In this document: positions 1-5,912 of the stretch, piece after piece
Numbering within the stretch: the stretch's first letter is position 1
Layout of the letters: the number at the start of each line of letters is the position of its first letter
Assembly: GCA_964651315.1 (NCBI GenBank)
Contig: CAZYXO010000058.1
Location: forward strand, 1-6,612
Source: CAZYXO01 sp964651315
Lineage (GTDB): Bacteria; Bacillota_I; Bacilli_A; RF39; UBA660
Reading direction: 5' to 3'
Length of the DNA stretch: 6,612 nucleotides
Program-made: the position numbers and the translations under genes
Notes under the pieces: model-generated
What the model saw: only the letters and a program-made list of their open reading frames with translations
What the model was told of the DNA's origin: nothing
Database searches by the model: none

Positions 1-1045
1 CCATACTTACAAGAAGTGATGAACCTCCGTAAGATAAGAATGGAAGTGTTACACCAGTTACTGGTATTAAACCAATTACAACGGATAAATTAAGTATTGC
101 TTGAACCATTATTCCAAATGATAAACCAAAAGATAAATATTTAGCAAAGGAATTTGTCTGGCGTAAACTTATTTTGATTGAACGATAAAATATAACAAAG
201 AATAAACTAGTAATAATAAGTACTCCAAGAATACCAAATTCTTCACTTATTATCGAAAATATAAAATCTGTTTGTGGCTCTGGTAAATAAAAGTTTTTCT
301 GTCTACTATTTAAGAATCCCATTCCTAGTATCCCACCTGGTCCAATTGCATAAAGTGATTGAATAATTTGATAACCACTACCAAGTGGATCACTCCATGG
401 ATTTAAAAACGATACAATTCTTGCCATTCGATATGGAGCAATAATAATTAAACCTACTATTCCTATTAAACCGATTAAACCAATATTTACAAAAAAAGAC
501 ATTTTAACTCCAGAAATAAATATCATCATAATTAAAGTTGCAACAATAACCATTCCAGTTCCAAAATCTGGTTCTAACATAATAAGTCCAAAAAAAGTAA
601 ATATAACTAGTAATATTGGTAAAACGCCTTTTCTTATATTACTAATTATTCTTTCATTATTAGAAAGATATTTACTAACAAAAATAATTAAACCTATTTT
701 AGCAGCTTCACTAGGTTGAATACCTAACCCACCTATTCCAAACCAACTACGAGATCCATTTCTAACACTTCCAATACCAGGAATTAATACTAAAACAAGT
801 AAAATAAAACATAAAAGTAATATTAAATTTGATTTTTTATAATATATTTTGTAATCTATTTTCGATATAAATAACATTAAAAATATTCCAGCAATTAAAA
901 ATATTGATTGACTTATAACATATTTAAAAGGATTATGAAATTTATAATCTGCCCATATATAACTAGATGAATAAATCATTATTACACCTATAATAGAAAT
1001 AATAATTGTTGTAAAAAATAATACTTTATCAAATTTATTCTTCAA
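1..1045 (-). CDS. ftsW: SEDS peptidoglycan glycosyltransferase FtsW/SpoVE, 3' end beyond window
   Basis: Polytopic membrane protein of the SEDS family, which polymerises glycan strands from lipid II together with a class B PBP. 348 residues are visible; the family is usually about 370-400 residues, so only a short C-terminal tail is missing. Motifs seen: GSRSWF (97-102), IQPSEAAK (109-116), LEPDFGTG (157-164), PEPQTDFIF (255-263, with D260 at the position of the essential SEDS aspartate) and LPFLSYGGSSLL (334-345). About nine hydrophobic segments are visible. The start is TTG at 1045: the codon directly upstream is TAA, a GGAGGG site lies 9 nt ahead, and the first in-frame ATG (residue 23) would cut the first membrane helix. 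The gene follows a terminator by about 50 bp and I see no convincing promoter of its own. QTDFIF rather than HTDFIF recalls SpoVE as I remember it, but FtsW and SpoVE cannot be separated here. RodA is less likely given the dcw context. Confidence 0.95.
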   Translation of the reverse strand, partial: MKNKFDKVLFFTTIIISIIGVIMIYSSSYIWADYKFHNPFKYVISQSIFLIAGIFLMLFISKIDYKIYYKKSNLILLLCFILLVLVLIPGIGSVRNGSRSWFGIGGLGIQPSEAAKIGLIIFVSKYLSNNERIISNIRKGVLPILLVIFTFFGLIMLEPDFGTGMVIVATLIMMIFISGVKMSFFVNIGLIGLIGIVGLIIIAPYRMARIVSFLNPWSDPLGSGYQIIQSLYAIGPGGILGMGFLNSRQKNFYLPEPQTDFIFSIISEEFGILGVLIITSLFFVIFYRSIKISLRQTNSFAKYLSFGLSFGIMVQAILNLSVVIGLIPVTGVTLPFLSYGGSSLLVSM

Positions 1046-1054
1046 TTAATATTT

Positions 1055-1060
1055 CCCTCC
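1055..1060 (-). promoter_or_regulatory. Shine-Dalgarno site that fixes the ftsW TTG start
   Basis: GGAGGG on the minus strand, 9 nt ahead of TTG at 1045. This is close to the ideal complement of the 16S rRNA 3' end, and together with the in-frame TAA immediately before the TTG it decides the start. Confidence 0.85.
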
Positions 1061-1092
1061 AAACAAGTAAATAATCCTCTATATTAATTCTA

Positions 1093-1138
1093 TGAAAAAT
1101 AAAAAGTAAGAATTACTTTTTAAGAATATTCTTACTTT
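1093..1138 (-). terminator. Rho-independent terminator after the receptor gene, overlapping its stop codon
   Basis: On the minus strand a perfect 11-bp inverted repeat pairs AAAGTAAGAAT (1138-1128) with ATTCTTACTTT (1113-1103) across a 14-nt loop, followed by a T-rich tail TTATTTTT (1102-1095). The TAA stop of the receptor gene (1134-1132) lies inside the left arm. The stem is AT-rich, so it may terminate only partially. It separates the ligase/receptor unit from ftsW. Confidence 0.8.
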
Positions 1139-2967
1139 AAATATTTAATTAGTATTTCATTTATTTTTTCTTTTTTTATTGGTTTAATGATATAATCTAT
1201 TTTATTTTTATTATATCTTTCTTTCAATTCATTTCCTTCCGTAATTAAAACTACTTGTGGAATAATATAACCAGAAATATATTTTACATCTTTATTAAAT
1301 TCTTTATAACTATAATAGTTATTATTTAATATACTAAAATTTTGTGCATCTGGCATTAAATCATCGATTATAATTAAATCCCAAGGTAAATCACTATTTA
1401 AATGTGTTGTGTAACTATTATAATTTCTAGCAATATATGGTTCAATTTTATAATCATTAAGTATTTTTACAATGCTATTAATTTTAGTAAGATTATCATC
1501 GACGATTAAAACTCTTTTACCAAAACAATTAAAAATTTTTAAATTTTTAATATTTTCATTTAATATGTGTTCTTCCGCATAATTAATATTTTTTTGATTT
1601 ATACTAAAGAATAACTCTAATTCTTTATTTTCACATACTTTAAATCGATATTTACTATTAAATAACTCTAATAAATGTTTAAATATTTTAAAATCTAAAA
1701 TATCAACTTGATAATTATTTTTAGCAAATTCTATTTTGTATTCATTTAATAAATTTAAATTTTTAGTTTTTATATTAAATTTTAAACGACATAAACTTCC
1801 TACTTCAATACTGCTAACACTTATTATTATATTCGTACTTTTGCTTATATTAATTATTGTGCTTATTATGCTAATTATTAATTGTTTTATTTTTGCTGAA
1901 TCACCAATTAATAATTCAGGTAAATCATTTTCGAATTCTTGAATTAATTTATATTTTTTAATTTTACCAATTTTTATTGCAAATAAAGAATTTATTTCTT
2001 CAAACATTTCTTTAACATCATATTTATTATTAGATAATTCATATTTACCACTTTCAATTTTAGATAAATCAATCATTTTGGTAATATTTTCAACTATATT
2101 AATAGAAACATTTTGAATATTTTTTCGATCTTCTTCATAAGTTTTTAAGTCATTTTTCAAATATTTTTTATTGCCAAATTTGTATAATTCATTTAAAGAT
2201 TCACTAATATTACTGGATAATTTATTCAAATTATCTAATGTTGCATTATTCTCTCTTTCTAATAATTCTTTAGAATACGATAATTCTTTAATTAATTTTA
2301 TATCAGGATTTTCTAAAGTAAAATAAGTTATTATTGTTACAAAAGAAAATGTTGCAGAAATAAATAAAACTTCCGGAATTATTATTCTAATAAATAACAT
2401 TAATAAAAGACATACAAATAATGTAAAAACAGGTAATTTCTTTTTAAAAGGCATATATTTTCGACGTATTATTACTAAAAGAATGCTTATAATTAATGAT
2501 AATAGCAAAGAAACAAATAATACATCTGTTGCTGGACCTATTGAATAAGTAGCATTTCCTTCAAGTATATGTTCGATTGGTAGGAATGCTAATAATAAGA
2601 TAACTATAATATATATTAATAAACCTATCCTTTTCATTATATTTATTTTAATTAAATCTTTATCTTTACTTTCAAATGCTGTTATATAAATATATCTAAT
2701 AAACAAAAATATCCAAGAAAAAATATAGAAAAAATATAATCTTTCAATTATTGTTGGTACAAATGATTTTTCGATATTCGGAACAATTGCAAATAAATAC
2801 ACTATAAATTCTAAAATTAAACCAATAGTATTAATTATTATCATTAAATTGTATGTTTTATTTTCATCATTTTTTAATTTGGTTTGTTTGCTATAAACTA
2901 TTAAAAGTAAAAATGAATATAATAAACTTATTAAACTTGCAGTCATCCCTATATACACTAAAATCAC
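1132..2967 (-). CDS. Seven-helix membrane hybrid sensor with degenerate histidine-kinase core and intact receiver domain
   Basis: 611 residues. Residues 1-217 hold about seven hydrophobic helices (near 3-25, 41-63, 75-97, 113-130, 148-167, 178-195, 199-216), which fits N-out/C-in. A charged linker (219-245) leads to a HisKA-like region: the usual SHE phosphoacceptor box is replaced by SSNISESLNEL (251-261) with no histidine, although DLSKIESGKYEL (300-311) is typical of the family. The ATPase region starts normally (GDSAKIKQ, 355-362), but the N-box asparagines read S366 and T370, and the DTG and GLG glycine boxes are unrecognisable (395-440). The C-terminal receiver (484-611) keeps D490/D491, phosphoacceptor D535, T576 and K595. 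No DNA-binding or other output domain follows. The start is GTG at 2967 with only a weak AAAGAA site 8 nt ahead; ATG at 2946 has no usable site and would shorten the first helix. It lies 15 bp behind the ligase, so it is co-transcribed. Its base composition is visibly more AT-rich than mraY. Inference: a pseudokinase that passes a membrane signal through a receiver phosphorylated by another kinase. The ligand is unknown. Confidence 0.85.
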   Translation of the reverse strand: MILVYIGMTASLISLLYSFLLLIVYSKQTKLKNDENKTYNLMIIINTIGLILEFIVYLFAIVPNIEKSFVPTIIERLYFFYIFSWIFLFIRYIYITAFESKDKDLIKINIMKRIGLLIYIIVILLLAFLPIEHILEGNATYSIGPATDVLFVSLLLSLIISILLVIIRRKYMPFKKKLPVFTLFVCLLLMLFIRIIIPEVLFISATFSFVTIITYFTLENPDIKLIKELSYSKELLERENNATLDNLNKLSSNISESLNELYKFGNKKYLKNDLKTYEEDRKNIQNVSINIVENITKMIDLSKIESGKYELSNNKYDVKEMFEEINSLFAIKIGKIKKYKLIQEFENDLPELLIGDSAKIKQLIISIISTIINISKSTNIIISVSSIEVGSLCRLKFNIKTKNLNLLNEYKIEFAKNNYQVDILDFKIFKHLLELFNSKYRFKVCENKELELFFSINQKNINYAEEHILNENIKNLKIFNCFGKRVLIVDDNLTKINSIVKILNDYKIEPYIARNYNSYTTHLNSDLPWDLIIIDDLMPDAQNFSILNNNYYSYKEFNKDVKYISGYIIPQVVLITEGNELKERYNKNKIDYIIKPIKKEKINEILIKYLK

Positions 2968-2982
2968 ACACTCAATTCTTTA

Positions 2983-4764
2983 TTACAATTTTCTTATTCT
3001 TTCTAAACTTATTCCCTGATTAATTTTTATTTCTTCTGCTTCTAAAGTTTTAAAATCTATTTTTCCAGCTTGTGTTAGTGGCAAACTTTCTCTAATTATG
3101 AATTCATCAGGAATAGCATATTCTGGAAGTTTTATTACACACGCTTTTTTAATTTCTTCTAATATTTGTTCTTCTAATTCTTTGTATTTTAATTTTATCA
3201 CAATGTGTGCTTTCAGTAAAGAAAATTCAGGATGATTTTTATCAATAATTGGAATAACACAAACATTTTCAATCATTGGTAACTCAGATATTATACTTTC
3301 GATTTGTGGAGGGAATATTTTAAAGCCACCATATTTTGTTACTAGTCTTTTCATTCTCCCTACTACAAATAATACACCATCTGGTTTCATATAGCCTAAA
3401 TCTCCTGAGTGAACCCAAATTTGTTCATCACGATGTTTTTTTAATATTTTATTGGTTTCTTCAGAATTATTATAATAACCAAGCATTACATTTGGTCCAG
3501 TCATACATATTTCCCCAATGTTTTCATAAGTTAATTCTTCATCTGTATTAGGATTAAATATTGCTATAGTTGAACTAGGAAAAGGAATACCTACACTTCC
3601 AGGTATATTAGTTTCTTCTTTTCCTGTAACACAAATACCTGATGCAACTTCACTCATTCCATATCCCTTTACTACTTTATTTTTACAATTATGTTTTGCT
3701 AAAAATTCGTTTATTTCTTTTTCAAATTTGACATTTAATTTATCGCTTCCACAAGCAGGCATTACCATAAATGAAAAATCAACATTTTGAGTTTTTTTAC
3801 TTCTAATAATACTTTCAAAATAAGAAGGTATTATTGCCATATGATTTGCTTTGTATTTTAAAATCAAATCATCCATTTTTTCTGGATTAAACATCGGAAT
3901 TACTTTTAATTCCATACCTACAGAAAGTGGATGATGAAGTCCTATTCCTCCGCCATATGCAAAGAAGAGTGGAATCATTCCAAGCCATGTGTGTTCCCGT
4001 TTAAAATCAAGTCCAGTATAGCGAAATTGTTCTACAAGAGCATTATAATTATCATTTGTAAGCATTACACCTTTTGGAAAACCAGTTGTTCCTCCAGTAT
4101 GGACAATGCACACAGGATTATCTTTTTCATAAACACTTTCAATATTTAAAGGATAATAAGTTCCAAGTTTTAGAAAATTTTTCCAACTTATTACTTTTTC
4201 ATTTTTATAATCTGCTTTTTTGGGTTTTAAAGATGCTATTATTTTCATTCCAATAGGTAAAGAATCAGTAGAATTTACTACTAATACTTTTTCTAAATTA
4301 GAATCATTTATTAAATTTTCAACATTTTGATACATATCATCAAATACTATTAACATTTTAGAATTAACTTCATTTAAATATTCTTTCGTTCCATTTTCAT
4401 TTGTTCTTGGATCAATCATATTAGAAATTGCTCCTATTTTTGCTAAAGCATAAAAAATGAAAATATTTTCTGGAACCATTGGTAATGATACTGTTACAAT
4501 GTCACCTTTTTTAATTCCTGCATGAATAAAAGAAGATGCTATTTTTTCAATATTTGCAAATAATTCTCTATAAGTTGTCTTTCTTCCAAAATAGTTTAAA
4601 GCAATTCTATCTAAATGATTATAATTATTTTTATATAAATAATCACATATATTCATTTTAGGCATTTCTTTTTCTAAAACTTCTTTAGAATAATATTTTT
4701 GCCATGGTTTTTCTATTGAAGCATAACCTTTATTTTTATTTTCTTCATCGATATTTTTTTTCAT
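2983..4764 (-). CDS. AMP-binding acyl ligase (fatty acyl-CoA synthetase type, ANL superfamily)
   Basis: 593 residues, cytosolic, no membrane segment. Enzymes of this superfamily activate a carboxylic acid with ATP to an acyl-adenylate and then transfer the acyl group, usually to CoA. Seen in order: an N-terminal GYASIEKPWQKYY segment (13-25) that I associate with an uncharacterised ligase family common in gut Firmicutes; the ATP-binding loop HTGGTTGFPKG (222-232, K231), whose TGGTTG form resembles FadD; YGMSE (368-372); SGD (453-455, D455 binds the ribose); GR (469-470) with the following KYGGFKI hinge and core motif (477-483); and the C-terminal lysine in QAGKID (K568). All catalytic motifs are present, so the enzyme should be active. 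The ATG at 4764 has a strong GAAGGAG site 5 nt ahead. It ends in tandem stops (TAATAA) 15 bp before the receptor gene. It replaces murD in the expected gene order. The acyl substrate cannot be told from sequence, and no acyl carrier protein or acyltransferase lies nearby. A carrier-protein ligase or an aryl substrate are alternatives. Confidence 0.9.
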   Translation of the reverse strand: MKKNIDEENKNKGYASIEKPWQKYYSKEVLEKEMPKMNICDYLYKNNYNHLDRIALNYFGRKTTYRELFANIEKIASSFIHAGIKKGDIVTVSLPMVPENIFIFYALAKIGAISNMIDPRTNENGTKEYLNEVNSKMLIVFDDMYQNVENLINDSNLEKVLVVNSTDSLPIGMKIIASLKPKKADYKNEKVISWKNFLKLGTYYPLNIESVYEKDNPVCIVHTGGTTGFPKGVMLTNDNYNALVEQFRYTGLDFKREHTWLGMIPLFFAYGGGIGLHHPLSVGMELKVIPMFNPEKMDDLILKYKANHMAIIPSYFESIIRSKKTQNVDFSFMVMPACGSDKLNVKFEKEINEFLAKHNCKNKVVKGYGMSEVASGICVTGKEETNIPGSVGIPFPSSTIAIFNPNTDEELTYENIGEICMTGPNVMLGYYNNSEETNKILKKHRDEQIWVHSGDLGYMKPDGVLFVVGRMKRLVTKYGGFKIFPPQIESIISELPMIENVCVIPIIDKNHPEFSLLKAHIVIKLKYKELEEQILEEIKKACVIKLPEYAIPDEFIIRESLPLTQAGKIDFKTLEAEEIKINQGISLERIRKL

Positions 4765-4769
4765 ACGTT

Positions 4770-4776
4770 CTCCTTC
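4770..4776 (-). promoter_or_regulatory. Shine-Dalgarno site of the acyl ligase
   Basis: GAAGGAG on the minus strand, 5 nt before the ATG at 4764. It fixes the start and marks the ligase as the well-translated first gene of the unit. The receptor gene behind it has only a weak site. Confidence 0.8.
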
Positions 4777-4789
4777 ATAAATTAAAATT

Positions 4790-4817
4790 ATTATAACATA
4801 GACAGTTTATTTGTAAA
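4790..4817 (-). promoter_or_regulatory. Vegetative-type extended -10 promoter for the ligase/receptor unit
   Basis: On the minus strand the -35 is TTTACA (4817-4812), the spacer 16 nt, and the -10 is TATAAT (4795-4790) preceded by TG at the extended -10 position. The predicted transcription start is near 4783, giving a leader of about 19 nt that contains the GAAGGAG site. The -35 begins one nucleotide after the upstream terminator's T-rich tail. The hexamers are read directly; activity is inferred. Confidence 0.75.
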
Positions 4818-4841
4818 GAAAAAATATCACTATGTGATACT
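4818..4841 (-). terminator. Rho-independent terminator after mraY
   Basis: Two nucleotides after the mraY stop codon the minus strand reads TATCAC, loop ATA, GTGATA (4839-4825), then six Ts (4824-4819). The stem can extend by a G-T and A-T pairs into the T tract. The core is only 6 bp, so leak-through is possible. Confidence 0.65.
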
Positions 4842-5834
4842 TTATAACCAAACTCCATAAGTTATTGCTATCATAGCAAGGATTAAGCCAGCTACTAAAA
4901 ATAACTTAACGATATCACTTTCACTCCAACCGAGTTGTTCAAAGTGATGATGCAGTGGTGCTTTTAAAAATAGCCGTTTATTAAATTTTCGTATTAAGAA
5001 TATTTGAATTAAACTTGATAATGTTTCAACTACAAATACACCACCGATTACTGCTAAAGATAATTCATGTCTAGTTAAAATTGCGATAGTTGCAAGTGCT
5101 CCACCTAAGGATAATGCTCCTAAATCGCCCATAAATATTTTAGCGGGATATGAATTAAACATGAGGAATCCAAATAAACTTCCGACGAGAATAAAGCAAA
5201 ATATTGCTATTTCTTGATAACCTTCAATCCATCCTGAATTCCAAGCAATTACTCCATATGCTAAGAAAGCAATTGCACAAAGTGAACCACATAATCCATC
5301 AAGTCCATCAGTTATATTAACTGCATTTGTTGTACCAACTAAGAAGAATAATATAAATAATCCAAAAGTCCAACCAAGCGGTATTGTCAAATTTAAAAAT
5401 GTAAATCTTAGAGTTGAATCGCCACCATTTTTCATATATATATAAAAGAATACTAATGCTATAACCATTTCAAAAAGAAATTTAGTAGCAATTGATAATC
5501 CTTTATTATTTTTAAATTTTAGTTTTACAAAATCATCAGCAAAACCTAATAATCCATAAGATACGAATACAAAAAGCAAGATGATTAAATTAGGTGTTAG
5601 TGCTATACTTCCTCTTAAATATAAAAATATAATTGCAATAAGTGTTGGAACAATAAATATAATTCCACCCATTGTCGGAGTACCTTGTTTTTTTAAATGT
5701 CGATCATTTAAAGTTTTTGTAACATTTTGACCTATTTTCCATTTACGAAATAAAGGTATAACTATAAGTCCTAAACATATTGAAATTATAAAGCCAAGCA
5801 TCATTGCCATAGCTGTTTTTGCTAGTATTAACAT
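4842..5834 (-). CDS. mraY: Phospho-N-acetylmuramoyl-pentapeptide transferase MraY
   Basis: Integral membrane enzyme that transfers phospho-MurNAc-pentapeptide from UDP to undecaprenyl phosphate, giving lipid I, the first membrane step of peptidoglycan synthesis. 330 residues from the ATG at 5834, close to the usual 320-360. Signature motifs all present: GTPTMGG (51-57), FADDF with the Mg-binding aspartate pair (D100-D101), NAVNITDGLDG (170-180), PAKIFMGDLG (230-239, D237) and the APLHHHFE loop (292-299). About ten hydrophobic segments. An in-frame GTG at 5843 would add three residues (333 in total), but the ATG has an AGAGGTG site 6 nt ahead, and a transcript from the mapped promoter would begin too close to the GTG. 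It lies 78 bp behind the PBP gene, without a clear terminator between, and ends at a hairpin. murE and murF, which often precede it, are not here, and the gene behind it is an acyl ligase instead of murD. Confidence 0.97.
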   Translation of the reverse strand: MLILAKTAMAMMLGFIISICLGLIVIPLFRKWKIGQNVTKTLNDRHLKKQGTPTMGGIIFIVPTLIAIIFLYLRGSIALTPNLIILLFVFVSYGLLGFADDFVKLKFKNNKGLSIATKFLFEMVIALVFFYIYMKNGGDSTLRFTFLNLTIPLGWTFGLFILFFLVGTTNAVNITDGLDGLCGSLCAIAFLAYGVIAWNSGWIEGYQEIAIFCFILVGSLFGFLMFNSYPAKIFMGDLGALSLGGALATIAILTRHELSLAVIGGVFVVETLSSLIQIFLIRKFNKRLFLKAPLHHHFEQLGWSESDIVKLFLVAGLILAMIAITYGVWL

Positions 5835-5852
5835 ACTATCCACCTCTACTCC

Positions 5853-5881
5853 ATTATACTATGATTATATTCAAGTGTTAA
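5853..5881 (-). promoter_or_regulatory. Promoter of mraY
   Basis: On the minus strand the -35 is TTAACA (5881-5876), the spacer 17 nt, and the -10 is TATAAT (5858-5853). The predicted start near 5846 would make a leader of only about 12 nt that begins with the GAGGTG ribosome binding site before the ATG at 5834. Two further TATAAT hexamers lie upstream in the same gap (near 5869 and 5889) but without good -35 partners. Read-through from the PBP gene probably also supplies mraY. Confidence 0.65.
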
Positions 5882-5912
5882 AAATTATATTTTGAATTGA
5901 CACAAAGTTTAC

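Noticed and set aside
1736..1942. Plus-strand open frame of 68 codons inside the receptor gene
   Set aside because: A chance frame in extremely AT-rich antisense sequence; its hydrophobic content mirrors the real minus-strand gene, and no ribosome binding site was evident.
3336..4256. Three plus-strand open frames of 60-72 codons within the ligase gene
   Set aside because: They lie antisense to a gene with all its catalytic motifs, overlap one another, and show no recognisable domain.
5897..5902. Perfect TTGACA -35 box on the plus strand
   Set aside because: No -10 hexamer lies at 16-18 nt and no plus-strand gene follows, so it is probably a chance match.
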